A stretch of 64,000 nt of DNA from DATAQC01 sp038238185 (GCA_038238185.1 JBBRXY010000008.1:1-64000), one strand, 5' to 3'. Counted from the first letter of the stretch, positions 26,161-35,349 are shown. A program made the numbers and translations. The notes: generated by a model not told the origin, from the sequence alone.

Positions 26161-26931
26161 ATGAAGTTGGCCATCACCGGCAAGGGTGGCGTCGGCAAGA
26201 CCACGCTGACGGCTGCATTGGCCCGCACCTATGGCCGGTTGGGTAACTCGGTGGTCGCCGTCGACGCCGACCCCAATCCCAACCTGGGCATCGCCCTCGG
26301 CCTGGGTATCGAGCGCACCGACGCCGTGGCCGGGGTGGCGAACGTGGTCCACGAGGAGAAGGCTGCCCACGGCCACGACGCCGGACCGCCAGGGGCTCCG
26401 CCCGCCAAGGAGGCCGAGGATCTGCTCGACGAGCTGGGTGTCGCCGTCTCCGACGGCGTCCGCCTTCTTCAGACCGGACGGATCGAACGACCGGGCGACG
26501 GGTGCCTGTGCTGCGGGTCGCACCGCACCACTCGGGAGATCTTCGACGGACTCGCGGCCGAGGACCGCATCGTGCTGGCCGACCTCGAGGCGGGAGTCAC
26601 CGACCTCTGCTGGACCGACCCCAAGCCGGCCGACGGCGTCGTGGTGGTTGCCACCCCCGATCGCAGCGCCGTGGAGGTGGCTCGTCGCGCCCTCCAGGTC
26701 ACCAGCGACCTCGGGGTCACCAATGTGGTGGTCGTGGTGAACCGGGTCGAAGGAAGCGACGACGCCGAGTGGGTTCGCGGCCTGCTTCCCGGCGTCGAGG
26801 TGATGGAGATCCCCGAAGACCCCACCATCGCCGAGGCCGAGCGCCGGTGCGTGTCGCCCCTGGAGATCGCCGACGATTGTCCGGCCATGCTCGCCGTCCG
26901 CAGCCTCGGCGCCCAGCTGTTGCGCGCCTGA
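26161..26931 (+). CDS. CooC-like metallochaperone-type ATPase (second of pair)
   Basis: A 256-residue ATPase with MKLAITGKGGVGKTTLTAAL (deviant Walker A), VVAVDADPNPNLGIALGL and GDGCLCCGSHRTTREIF. The Cys cluster CLCC at this place corresponds to the metal-binding CxC motif of CooC, the nickel chaperone for carbon monoxide dehydrogenase. ADLEAGVTDLCW follows at the switch region. No CODH subunit or other nickel enzyme is in the window, so the client is unknown; a maturation role for another metalloenzyme or a regulatory role is equally possible. ATG 26161 was chosen over TTG 26140. The histidine-kinase gene converges three bases downstream. Confidence 0.8.
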   Translation: MKLAITGKGGVGKTTLTAALARTYGRLGNSVVAVDADPNPNLGIALGLGIERTDAVAGVANVVHEEKAAHGHDAGPPGAPPAKEAEDLLDELGVAVSDGVRLLQTGRIERPGDGCLCCGSHRTTREIFDGLAAEDRIVLADLEAGVTDLCWTDPKPADGVVVVATPDRSAVEVARRALQVTSDLGVTNVVVVVNRVEGSDDAEWVRGLLPGVEVMEIPEDPTIAEAERRCVSPLEIADDCPAMLAVRSLGAQLLRA

Positions 26932-26934
26932 GGG

Positions 26935-28464
26935 CTATGTAGAGGCCGGGAGGGGGCCGGGCCGGGCGGCGCCGCCGCAGTCGATCTTGGGGGCCGCGCT
27001 GGGCAGGCGGAGCACGAACCCCCGCTCGTAGGACAGGTGCCCGTCGTGAGCCTGCGCCAGCCCCCTGGCGATGGTCAGGCCGAGGCCCGAACCGCCCTTT
27101 CCGTCGAGGCTCACGAACCGTTCGAAGGCCCGCTCCACCTGGTTGTCGGAAAGGCCCGGCCCGTCGTCGAGGACCCGGATCTCGACCAGGTCGTCGGCGG
27201 GAGTCACCGTCACCTCGATGCTGCGCCCGGCGTGGCGCCGGGCGTTGTCCAACAGGTTGGTGAGGATCTCCCGGACCACGTTGGGATCGAGCTCGGGACG
27301 GTAGGAGGAATCGGTCGAGGACCGCACCGAGATCTCCAGGTCGGGGGCGAGGGAGCAGGCCCGCTCGACCTCCTCGGCACAGAGGCCGACCACGTCGCAC
27401 GGCACGAATCTCAGCGTTTCTCCCTGGTCGACGCGAGCCATGCGGAGCAGGCCGGTCATCACCCGGCTGGCCCGGGAGGTTTCCCTGACGACGTTGAGGA
27501 GCAGGCGATCACGGTCGTCGGGCGACGAACCCCGGAGCAGGGTCTCGGCCGAAGCCCGGATGCCGGCGATCGGCGTCCGCAACTGGTGGGCGGCATCGCC
27601 CAGGAAGCGGCGGGAGCGTGCTTCGGATTCGCGAGTCTCTTGAAGGGCGGACTCCAGCGACTCCAAGGTGTTCTCGAGGGTCTTCGCCATCCAGTGCTGC
27701 TGGGTGACGTCACGAGCGATGACGCTCGCCCCGCTGACTTCTTCCCGACCGTCGCGAAACGGCGACATGGTGACGACGAGGTTCATGATCACGCCGTTCT
27801 TCCGGACCCCCTCGACCTCGTGGCATTGCACGCCCTCCCGCGCTCGGAGGGCCTCCCACCAGCGGGACACCTCGTGCTCGTGCTCAGGCGGCAGGAGCAT
27901 GGAGGCGGGGTTGCCGACGACCTCCGCGGCGGCGTACCCGAACGTGCGCTCGGCGCCGGAGTTCCAACTGAGGATCGTCCCGTCGGGGCCGAGGCCGAGC
28001 ACTGCCTCGTCGAGTGAGTAGACGAGCGTGGCCACCCGGTACAGGGTCTCCTGCTGGTGGCGGCGGGCGCTGATGTCGTGCAGGAAGGCGTGAAGAACGG
28101 TGGTGTCCTCGTCGTGGGTGGTCCACAGACTGGCCTCCACCGGAAGGCCGTGGCCGTCTCGGTGGACGGCCTCCAACTCGATGCGCCGACCAGACGCCGG
28201 CCCCTGAGCGGCCGAGAGGATCCGGGCGATGTTCGCCTCGGGGGTCGAACGGGAGGAAGGGGCGATGATGGTGTCAACGAAGCTCCGGCCCAGGGCCTCG
28301 CCGCGTGACCACCCGAACGTGCGCTCCGCCTGAGCGTTCCAGGCCACGATGTCACCGGCCTCGTCGGTGGCCAGGTACGCATCGTTGGCCGCTTCGATGA
28401 CGTCCTCGGCGCGCACGCCCGACGCATGGTCGGGCACCGGGCGGATCGCTGGTACTGAAGACAC
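26935..28464 (-). CDS. PAS-domain sensor histidine kinase
   Basis: A 509-residue cytoplasmic kinase without membrane helices. Two PAS domains precede the core: AANDAYLATDEAGDIVAWNA ... FGWSRGEALG, and LDEAVLGLGPDGTILSWNSG ... FGYAAAEVVG with a PAC-type extension. The HisKA motif is DAAHQLRTPIAG (H-box); the ATPase has LTNLLDNARRHA (N), LDDGPGLSD (G1) and GGSGLGLTIARGL (G2). GTG 28464 has an AGGAG site 10 bp upstream. The open frame extends to 29187, but those extra residues have no kinase features and run through the divergent promoter region. It is convergent with the CooC-like pair and is the probable partner of the regulator at 24696. Input may be redox or small molecules. Confidence 0.88.
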   Translation of the reverse strand: MSSVPAIRPVPDHASGVRAEDVIEAANDAYLATDEAGDIVAWNAQAERTFGWSRGEALGRSFVDTIIAPSSRSTPEANIARILSAAQGPASGRRIELEAVHRDGHGLPVEASLWTTHDEDTTVLHAFLHDISARRHQQETLYRVATLVYSLDEAVLGLGPDGTILSWNSGAERTFGYAAAEVVGNPASMLLPPEHEHEVSRWWEALRAREGVQCHEVEGVRKNGVIMNLVVTMSPFRDGREEVSGASVIARDVTQQHWMAKTLENTLESLESALQETRESEARSRRFLGDAAHQLRTPIAGIRASAETLLRGSSPDDRDRLLLNVVRETSRASRVMTGLLRMARVDQGETLRFVPCDVVGLCAEEVERACSLAPDLEISVRSSTDSSYRPELDPNVVREILTNLLDNARRHAGRSIEVTVTPADDLVEIRVLDDGPGLSDNQVERAFERFVSLDGKGGSGLGLTIARGLAQAHDGHLSYERGFVLRLPSAAPKIDCGGAARPGPLPAST

Positions 28465-28825
28465 CGGTCCATGACTCCTACGGCTTGGCGACCCGAGGGG
28501 CCACCTTGCGCCCGACGGAGAGATCCCGTTCTGAACTGCTGCGCACAGAAGTTCGGGGCCGGGATAGCTAGTCAGAGAATGCATATAGCAAGACTGCACA
28601 TAGCGCGAATGTCCGGCAACCGGAACGCATTCTACAGCGCCCCACAGCGGCGGGAATGTTTGATGCGTCGAACCGGCAATCTTCAGCAGTTCTTCAGCAT
28701 CAGGTGTGAGACTATCCATACATAAGCGAGAAAGATGACTGGGGTGGGCTCGGCTGAGCCCGGCGCCACTTGCCCTGTCGTCGCCTCTGGTCCGGCAACC
28801 TGCACTCTTGATTGGAGCACCAGCT
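28465..28825. other. Intergenic region between the divergent kinase and FG-GAP genes
   Basis: This 361-bp stretch is clearly more AT-rich than its surroundings, marking a divergent promoter region. It holds the TTCAG box at 28682-28697. It also has a near-perfect 9-bp direct repeat, GCATATAGC (28581-28589) and GCACATAGC (28596-28604), with a 15-bp period. A -10-like CATACAT lies after the box. No ORF with coding character is seen here. Confidence 0.6.
28682..28697 (+). promoter_or_regulatory. TTCAG direct-repeat box upstream of FG-GAP surface gene
   Basis: TTCAGCAGTTCTTCAG matches the box at 22534 in 15 of 16 bases. GGTGTGAGACTATCC follows, similar to GGTGAGAGTCTCGTA after the first box, so the resemblance extends into the promoter core. 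The site may serve the FG-GAP gene at 28826, the divergent kinase, or both. Confidence 0.6.
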
Positions 28826-31468
28826 ATGACATCTGCGTCGACAGCATCAACCTCCGCACCCCGCAGTCCAGGTTGGAGCGGGCGGGCCAGGCAACGGGTC
28901 TCGAGGCTCATGCGTGTTCCCGTCGTGCTCGCCTCGTTGGCCGCCATCGCCGCCGCCTCACTCGCGGCCGGCGTGGCTCCGGCGACTGCGTCTACGGCAA
29001 CCACGGCGTACGTGCCCACGAGAATCGATTCGCCCGACCAGCCGGCCCGCCGGTGGGGAGAACGGCTGGTGGCCGCTTCTCTCGCCGGACCCAACGGCGG
29101 AAACGGTGTGACGGCCGGAGACCTCAACGCTGACGGAGTGAACGACTTCTGGACCGCCGATCCCTTCATGGCGATCAACGGCAACACCAGCCAGGGCCGG
29201 GTCTACGCGGTCAGCGGGAAGACCTTCCAGGTGCTCTACCGCATCGACGCACCCGTCGTGCAGCCGGCCGACAGAGCCGCCTTCGGCTTCTACATCTCCT
29301 CTCCGGGCGACGTGAACGGCGACGGAATCCCCGACATCGTGTCGGGAACCGACGCCCAGGACGTCCCGGTAACCGGACCGTGCCTGTCGCCGGCCGCCCC
29401 CGAGCCCAACGGCTGTAACGAGAACCAGGGCGAGGCATGGGTCTTCAGCGGGGCCAACGGGGCGCTCCTCTACGCCCTCAACAACCCCACGCCCCAGGGC
29501 TCGCCCACCACCTCGGCCCGCTTCGGCTCGCGCATCGGCAAGGCCGGCGACATCAACGGCGACAACGTGCCCGACATCATCATGGGCGCGTCGAACAACG
29601 ACGTGTGCAACAGCGTGGGCTGTTCTGCAGCCGTAGTGACCGCCCAGGGCACGGCTGGCACCCAGGCGGCGGCGGGCGACCTCGCCTGTGGTGATATCTC
29701 GCCGATCCCGGCCGGTTGCGGTGTGAATCAGGGCCAGGCATTCATCTTCAGCGGCGCCAATGGTGCCCTCCTGCGCACACTCGACCTCCCTGACCCTGTT
29801 CCCACTCCCAACACCACCTGCGCCGCCAACTGTGGAACCTTCGGGCTGGCCGTGCAGACTCCCGGCGACCTCAACAACGACGGTGTGGCCGACCAGTCCG
29901 TCGATGCGGCCAACCTGACGGTGGGCGGCATGGTCGGCCAGGGCCGGGTGTACGTGTTCAGCGGCGCCACCGGCGCCCTTCTGGCCCGAGTGGACGACCC
30001 CGTCCCCCAGGCCGGCGCCACCTTCGGCTTCCAGGACGCAGCTCCCAACTCCCCGGGCGACCTCAACGGCGACGGCGTGAACGAGATCTACGCCAACGGC
30101 TTCGGCCAGGACGGTCCTCTCGGGTCGGGCCAGGGTCGGGCGTGGATCTTCGACGGCAAGACCACTATCGCCACCGGCGTGGGCCAGCTGTTGGTCACCG
30201 TCGACGACCCCACCCCTGAGCTGGGCGGCCAGTTCGGGTGGTCGATGACCACCACCGATTACAACAACGACGGCAAGGCCGACTACTACGTGGGCCAGTC
30301 GCCCCACCATGTGGCCGGCGCCACCGGCAGCGGCGGCACGTACGTGTTCAACGGGCCGGCCAGCGCGACTGCCGGTACCGCGGTGCTGTTCAAGGCCCTG
30401 GAGCTGCCCAACGCCGACCGCCAGGTGAGCACGCCCTCGGACTTGGGTCCGAACCTGGGCTGGGGGATTGCATCGCCGGGCGACCTCGACGGCGACGGCA
30501 ACCAGGATTACCTGGGCGGCTCTCCTTTCAAAGACGTCGCCACCATCCAGGATGCCGGCCAGATCTTCGCCTTCGAGTCACGCGAACGACCCCCGGTGGC
30601 CAACTTCGACGGCAACGCCACTACCGATGTCTCGGTGTTCCGGCCGTCGACGGGTCAGTGGTTCGTCAACGGTGGGGGGCCGGCGCCCGTCACCAACTTC
30701 GGTGGTCTCGGCGACATCGCCGTGCCGGCCGATTACAACGGTGACGGCATCAGCGACATCGCCGTGTTCCGCCCGTCCAACGGCACCTGGTACATCCACA
30801 CCCTGACCGGTGGCACCGGAATCGGCGCCACCCCGAGCTACACCGACTCGGCAGTGAACTACGGGATCAACGGGGACATCCCGGTGCCGGGCGACTACAA
30901 CGGGGATGGCAAGGCGGAGATCGCCGTGTTCCGTCCCTCCAACAGCACCTGGTACATCAACGGTGGTGCAGTAGTGACCTTCGGTACCAGCGGTGACATT
31001 GCCGTGCCGGGCGACTACGACGGCAATGGCACCACCGACATCGCCGTGTTCCGCCCGTCGACCGGCACGTGGTTCGTGGCCGGCGGGCTCACCATCAACT
31101 TCGGCATCTCCGGTGACATCCCCGTGCCCGGCGATTACAACGGTGACAACAAGACCGACGTGGCGGTGTTCCGGCCGACGACGGGCCAATGGTTCGTCAA
31201 CGGCATACTCACCACGTCCTTCGGTGCCACGGGCGACATCCCCGCACCCGGTGACTACAACGGCGACGGGACCACCGACGTCGCCGTGTTCCGTCCGTCC
31301 ACGGGTACGTGGTACAGCCAGAACGGTATCGTGATCGTTCCGCCTGCCGCCACGCCTCCCGCCAGCCCCACCGCTCCCAATGTCACCACTCCGTCCCTGA
31401 CCTTCGGGACCAACGGCGACAAGCCGCTTCCCCTGCCGCCGTCCATCCGGGACGTGTTCTTCCCGTGA
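28826..31468 (+). CDS. Secreted FG-GAP beta-propeller protein with six AVFRPS repeats
   Basis: An 880-residue surface protein. After a signal peptide (VPVVLASLAAIAAASLAAG ... ATAS) come seven integrin-alpha-like FG-GAP blades, each with a calcium-loop motif such as PGDVNGDGIPDIV, AGDINGDNVPDII or PGDLDGDGNQDYL: a full seven-bladed propeller over residues 70-590. The C-terminal third is a second, tighter series of six units with GDIPVPGDYNGDGTTDIAVF followed by RPSxGTW. Both arrays should bind Ca2+ and serve adhesion or recognition. ATG 28826 follows a GGAG site. The end (IRDVFFP) has no membrane anchor, so it is probably released or loosely attached. Confidence 0.88.
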   Translation: MTSASTASTSAPRSPGWSGRARQRVSRLMRVPVVLASLAAIAAASLAAGVAPATASTATTAYVPTRIDSPDQPARRWGERLVAASLAGPNGGNGVTAGDLNADGVNDFWTADPFMAINGNTSQGRVYAVSGKTFQVLYRIDAPVVQPADRAAFGFYISSPGDVNGDGIPDIVSGTDAQDVPVTGPCLSPAAPEPNGCNENQGEAWVFSGANGALLYALNNPTPQGSPTTSARFGSRIGKAGDINGDNVPDIIMGASNNDVCNSVGCSAAVVTAQGTAGTQAAAGDLACGDISPIPAGCGVNQGQAFIFSGANGALLRTLDLPDPVPTPNTTCAANCGTFGLAVQTPGDLNNDGVADQSVDAANLTVGGMVGQGRVYVFSGATGALLARVDDPVPQAGATFGFQDAAPNSPGDLNGDGVNEIYANGFGQDGPLGSGQGRAWIFDGKTTIATGVGQLLVTVDDPTPELGGQFGWSMTTTDYNNDGKADYYVGQSPHHVAGATGSGGTYVFNGPASATAGTAVLFKALELPNADRQVSTPSDLGPNLGWGIASPGDLDGDGNQDYLGGSPFKDVATIQDAGQIFAFESRERPPVANFDGNATTDVSVFRPSTGQWFVNGGGPAPVTNFGGLGDIAVPADYNGDGISDIAVFRPSNGTWYIHTLTGGTGIGATPSYTDSAVNYGINGDIPVPGDYNGDGKAEIAVFRPSNSTWYINGGAVVTFGTSGDIAVPGDYDGNGTTDIAVFRPSTGTWFVAGGLTINFGISGDIPVPGDYNGDNKTDVAVFRPTTGQWFVNGILTTSFGATGDIPAPGDYNGDGTTDVAVFRPSTGTWYSQNGIVIVPPAATPPASPTAPNVTTPSLTFGTNGDKPLPLPPSIRDVFFP

Positions 31469-31485
31469 TCCACCACCTCTCTGCC

Positions 31486-31517
31486 ACCACCCGGCGGGCA
31501 CCTGCCCGCCGGGTGGT
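31486..31517. terminator. 15-bp perfect hairpin after the FG-GAP gene
   Basis: ACCACCCGGCGGGCA (31486-31500) is the exact complement of 31503-31517, with only CC between. It starts 18 bp after the FG-GAP stop and precedes the Kelch gene. No U-tract follows. The most likely role is a transcription terminator. Confidence 0.6.
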
Positions 31518-31547
31518 AGCGAGAGCGGGTCTCCTAACCTGGTGGTC

Positions 31548-33749
31548 ATGACGCCCGACACCAGATCCTGGCTGGCCCGAGTGGCCATGGCGGTCGGTGT
31601 CGGCATGATGCTCGCCGGCGCCGTTGTCCTCGGCCAGGTGAGCCCGTCGAGCGGTAACCCCGCGACCGGGCCGCAATGGGTCTGCCAGCCGCCGATACCA
31701 CCGCTCGCGGATTGTGTGCCGGGCGATCCCGCCCCGACGCCCCGGTTCGGCGCTGCGATGGCTCTTGATTTGGCACACGACGAAGTGGTGTTGTTCGGGG
31801 GCTCCCCGGAGGCGAACGGTGAAACCTGGATCTGGAAAGGGTCCATCTGGACGAAGGAATCTCCGCTAGGCGACACGCCGAGTGCGCGTGGGGGTGCTGC
31901 GATGGCCTACGACGGGCAGAGGGTGGTCCTGTTCGGTGGAAGTGCTTCGGGCGTCCCGGTGTCCGATACCACCTGGATGTGGGCCAACGGAGCATGGACT
32001 CCGGGCCCGACTGGTCCTTCGGCGCGTAACTACGCCGCGATGGCCTACGACAAGAAGCTCAACAGGGTCGTAATGTTCGGAGGTTTCGACGCCGCCGGGC
32101 ATCCGCTGCCCGATACCTGGGTATGGGACCCGGGCGTCCCGGATCGCCAGGGTGCTCCAGGTCATCCCCCTTCTTGGCGCCCCGACGAACGGCTGCCGGC
32201 GCCGCCAGCGCGGGCGGCGTCGGCGATGGCGTACGACGACGGGTCCACGGCCCGCGCCGGGTCCACGGCCCGCGCGAACAGTGAGAGCATCGTTTTGTTC
32301 GGCGGGTACGGTGCCACCCCGGAGCTCGGCGACACTTGGATCTGGGACGATGGCTGGAGGCAGCCCCCCATGCTCCCGCCAACGAACGCGTTCGGGGAAA
32401 TGGTCACGTTGAAGCCGAGGAGTTCGCCGGCAATTGCCTTTGACACATCGACCGACAGAGTTGTGATGGTCGGAGGGTACGGGCAAGCCGATATCGTGCC
32501 GTGCACAAACCCCGATCCTCTCCGTTGCCCACTCGACGACGGGAAGGGATACTTCTACGAAACGTGGACCTGGGCCGGCGACGGTTGGCAGCTAGAGGAC
32601 ACGGACCCCAGCGACTTGCGGCCTCGGGCAAAGGTTGCGATGTCACAGAGTCCCAGCCCGGATTCGGGTGTGATGGTCTTTGGGGGAGTCGGCGATCAGA
32701 TATTTGGGGACACGTTGCTCTGGGACGGCGTCCGCAAGGGTGCTGTGACTACCACCTCCACGTCGACATCGACCACCTCGACATCGATCACAACTTCGAC
32801 GTCCACGACCACCTCGACGTCAACGACCAGTTCTACGTCCACCACGACCACCACCACGCTCCCGCCGCTTCCGATTGTCCACAGCCTCACTCCTCCGAGC
32901 GATTTCACTCCTGGAGGCGCGCCGATCGCGATCGTTGGCAGTGGCTTCACCGGTGCCTTGTCGGTGAGCTTCGGCAACCCCTCGGACCCCGTACAAAACG
33001 CCACGCGCGTCGACTGCTCGCAAGCCCAGGCGTGTGACATCAAGAGCGGCTCCAGGATGGTCGTCAATGCCCCGCCCCATGGGGTGGGAACCGTCGATGT
33101 CCTGGTGACGACGTCGACTGGGACGTCGCTGGTCGTCCGAGGGGGCCTGGAGCCCGATAGCGACCTGTTCACGTACTCCGAGCGCCAGAACCCTCCCGCC
33201 GATGTGTCGAACCCGCAGACCGCGGGCGCCTCCCCCTCGGGCGGGCCGGTGCAACCGGCTCCGCCGAGTGGGCTCGGTACGTCCCCCGTGCCCAGCGCGG
33301 GTGCGTCGCCCATCGAGGGGTTCGGAGTCAGTCCCTTCTCCGGTTCGGCCCCCCCGCCCGGGGCGGGTCCGGTGTCGGCTGGGCTGGTGGCCAGCGCCGC
33401 CGTCCCGCCGGCCCCGTCGGCCCCGGGGGCCGGGGGCTCGGCCCCCCCGCCCGGTACTCCGCCGCCTGTCGGTCCTGAAGCCCCCACGCCGGGATTCATG
33501 GCTCCTGGGGCCCCGACCCCGGCTGCCCCGGCAGCTGGACCCTTCCCGGAGCCGTTTTCCCCGGGCGCCGTGCCTCACTACAACATGGTGGGCCGGAGCG
33601 CCGACGAACGGATGTCGGGGCTGACCCTGGTGTGCGGCGGCGCAATCGTCCTGCTGGTGGGCTTCTGCGGTCGCCGAAGGCCGGGTGCCGACTCGGCCCC
33701 CGCCTGGGCCGGCACCGAAGTCCGGGCCGCAGCCCAAAGAGCGTACTGA
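31548..33749 (+). CDS. Kelch-propeller, IPT-domain surface protein with C-terminal anchor
   Basis: A 733-residue protein. After an N-terminal helix (VAMAVGVGMMLAGAVVLG) there are six Kelch-type blades, each with A(M/I)AxD ... VxxFGG ... DTWxW, for example RGGAAMAYDGQRVVLFGG. A Thr/Ser-rich linker (about 403-445) leads to an IPT/TIG domain (IVHSLTPPSDFTPGGAPIAI), then 160 residues of Pro/Gly-rich sequence and a terminal helix (LTLVCGGAIVLLVGFCGRRR) that could anchor it in the membrane. An 18-bp exact-type tandem duplication at 32241-32276 encodes GSTARA twice. GTG 31542 is an alternative start. The role is presumably cell-surface binding. Confidence 0.82.
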   Translation: MTPDTRSWLARVAMAVGVGMMLAGAVVLGQVSPSSGNPATGPQWVCQPPIPPLADCVPGDPAPTPRFGAAMALDLAHDEVVLFGGSPEANGETWIWKGSIWTKESPLGDTPSARGGAAMAYDGQRVVLFGGSASGVPVSDTTWMWANGAWTPGPTGPSARNYAAMAYDKKLNRVVMFGGFDAAGHPLPDTWVWDPGVPDRQGAPGHPPSWRPDERLPAPPARAASAMAYDDGSTARAGSTARANSESIVLFGGYGATPELGDTWIWDDGWRQPPMLPPTNAFGEMVTLKPRSSPAIAFDTSTDRVVMVGGYGQADIVPCTNPDPLRCPLDDGKGYFYETWTWAGDGWQLEDTDPSDLRPRAKVAMSQSPSPDSGVMVFGGVGDQIFGDTLLWDGVRKGAVTTTSTSTSTTSTSITTSTSTTTSTSTTSSTSTTTTTTLPPLPIVHSLTPPSDFTPGGAPIAIVGSGFTGALSVSFGNPSDPVQNATRVDCSQAQACDIKSGSRMVVNAPPHGVGTVDVLVTTSTGTSLVVRGGLEPDSDLFTYSERQNPPADVSNPQTAGASPSGGPVQPAPPSGLGTSPVPSAGASPIEGFGVSPFSGSAPPPGAGPVSAGLVASAAVPPAPSAPGAGGSAPPPGTPPPVGPEAPTPGFMAPGAPTPAAPAAGPFPEPFSPGAVPHYNMVGRSADERMSGLTLVCGGAIVLLVGFCGRRRPGADSAPAWAGTEVRAAAQRAY

Positions 33750-33813
33750 TCCACCGAGTCGCGATCACGGGAGGCGCCCGCAGGCCAGCTCAGCTCCTGG
33801 TGAAAAGCCCAGC

Positions 33814-35268
33814 ATGAAGGGACGACCACTGGTCCTGGCTGCGGGACTGGGTGCGGCCCTGACGGTTGCCGCTCTGGTGGGTCTGTTCGTGGGTTACGGG
33901 ACCACCGTCGGGCCCGACGTGCTGGTGAACGTCTCGCAGCCCATCGACTCCAACAACTCGCCGGCGGTGGCCCGCAACCCCCGCCGGCCGGCCAACCTGG
34001 TGGTCGTCCAACGCGTCGACCGCCCCGAGTACTCGGCCCTTCTCCAGTCGAGCTCCGACGACGGGTCCACGTGGCGGTCCGTCACCTTGCCTCTCCCACC
34101 CGGGAACGACCGGCCCTTCGCGCCCGACGCCGCCTTCGGGCCCGACGGCACCCTGTACGTGCTCTACGTGAACCTCGAGGGAACGGGCAACACACCGGCC
34201 AATCTGTGGTTGGCCACTTCGTCTGACGGCGGCCGCACGCTGGGTGAACCAATCCGGGTGGCGGGCAAGCTGAGCTTCCAGGCGCGCCTGGCGGTCGGCC
34301 CGAAAGGCGTTGTCCACGTCACCTGGCTCCAGGCCACCGATGTCGGCCTGTTCCGGCTCGGGGGGCCGAGCCCCATCGTCGCCTCCCACTCCGACGACGG
34401 AGGACATACCTTCTCCGCCCCGGTCACCCTCAGTGACCCCCAACGGGAGCGGGTGGGGGCGGCCGACCCCGTCATCGACTCGGCCGGTCGCCTGGTCGTG
34501 CTGTACGAGGACTTCAAGGGCGACCGGCGCGACTTCGACAACCTCGAGGGACCGCCCGCCGAACAGCCCTTCGCCCTGGTGCTCACCCGCTCGACCGACG
34601 GCGGCAAAACCTTCTGGGCGGGCGTGGAGGTGGAATCGAACGTGGTGCCAACGCGCCGCTTCGTGGTGTTCCTTCCTCCGTCGCCCTCGCTCGCGGCCGG
34701 GCCCGACGGAGTCCTGTACGTGGGTTGGGCCGACGGACGCAATGGCGACGACGATGTGTTCCTGCGGAGGTCCGCCGACGGCGGGGATACGTGGGCGCCA
34801 CCAGTACGGGTCAACGACAACCGGGTCAAGGACGGCATGTCTCAGTACCTGCCACGCGTGGCGGTGGCCGGCAACGGCCGGGTCGACGTCGTGTTCCTCG
34901 ACCGCCGTGGCGACCGGGCCAACGCCTACCTGGCATCGTCGAGCGACGGAGGCCGGTCGTTCGACAGCATGCGGTTGTCTTCGAAGTCGTTCGACACCCG
35001 GATCGGCTCGGGCACGCCGTACGGCGGCCCCGACTTCGGCACCCAGTTGGGCATCGACAGCCACGGCGATGAGACGTTCGCGGCCTGGACCGACACCAGG
35101 GTGGGGACCGTCGACACCGGCCGTCAGGACATCGCCGGGGCCAGAGTCCAGCGCCGACCAGTCTGGCCGGTCATCGTTTGGCCGGTTCTCGCCGGGCTGG
35201 TGGTGGTGCTGGCCCTTTCTCTCAGGAGCCGACGCGGTCGGCGCCGGGGCCCACCATCACGCTCGTGA
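33814..35268 (+). CDS. Membrane-anchored Asp-box (sialidase/BNR-like) propeller protein
   Basis: A 484-residue protein. An N-terminal helix (LVLAAGLGAALTVAALVGLF) and a C-terminal one (VWPVIVWPVLAGLVVVLALS) bracket a beta-propeller with six Asp boxes: SSDDGSTW, SSDGGRTL, SDDGGHTF, STDGGKTF, SADGGDTW and SSDGGRSF. The Arg triad and Tyr/Glu pair of true sialidases are not evident, so a hydrolase activity is not supported; structural or ligand-binding use is more likely. The frame is open from 33685, but ATG 33814 puts the signal anchor at the start. It follows the Kelch gene by 64 bp and is probably cotranscribed. Confidence 0.82.
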   Translation: MKGRPLVLAAGLGAALTVAALVGLFVGYGTTVGPDVLVNVSQPIDSNNSPAVARNPRRPANLVVVQRVDRPEYSALLQSSSDDGSTWRSVTLPLPPGNDRPFAPDAAFGPDGTLYVLYVNLEGTGNTPANLWLATSSDGGRTLGEPIRVAGKLSFQARLAVGPKGVVHVTWLQATDVGLFRLGGPSPIVASHSDDGGHTFSAPVTLSDPQRERVGAADPVIDSAGRLVVLYEDFKGDRRDFDNLEGPPAEQPFALVLTRSTDGGKTFWAGVEVESNVVPTRRFVVFLPPSPSLAAGPDGVLYVGWADGRNGDDDVFLRRSADGGDTWAPPVRVNDNRVKDGMSQYLPRVAVAGNGRVDVVFLDRRGDRANAYLASSSDGGRSFDSMRLSSKSFDTRIGSGTPYGGPDFGTQLGIDSHGDETFAAWTDTRVGTVDTGRQDIAGARVQRRPVWPVIVWPVLAGLVVVLALSLRSRRGRRRGPPSRS

Positions 35269-35298
35269 GGAACCCGATGGAGTCCGAGCGCCCCTGGG

Positions 35299-35349
35299 TT
35301 CAGCGGATTCTTCAGCATATCTTCAGGAGTAGTTTCAGCCGATCTTCAG
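35299..35349 (+). promoter_or_regulatory. Five-copy TTCAG array upstream of IPT surface gene
   Basis: TTCAG occurs at 35299, 35311, 35322, 35334 and 35345: spacings of 12, 11, 12 and 11 bp, so all lie on about the same helix face. The second and third form the core TTCAGCATATCTTCAG, which matches the boxes at 22534 and 28682. The array ends 94 bp before GTG 35443. The geometry suggests cooperative binding of a PhoB/OmpR-type regulator. Confidence 0.65.

Noticed and set aside
28465..29187. N-terminal extension of the histidine kinase to 29187
   Set aside because: The extra 241 residues have no PAS or membrane pattern, cross an AT-rich divergent promoter and overlap the FG-GAP signal-peptide region. 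GTG 28464 has its own ribosome site.
33814..35268. Annotation as true sialidase
   Set aside because: Asp boxes alone mark the propeller. The catalytic arginine triad and Tyr/Glu pair could not be identified.
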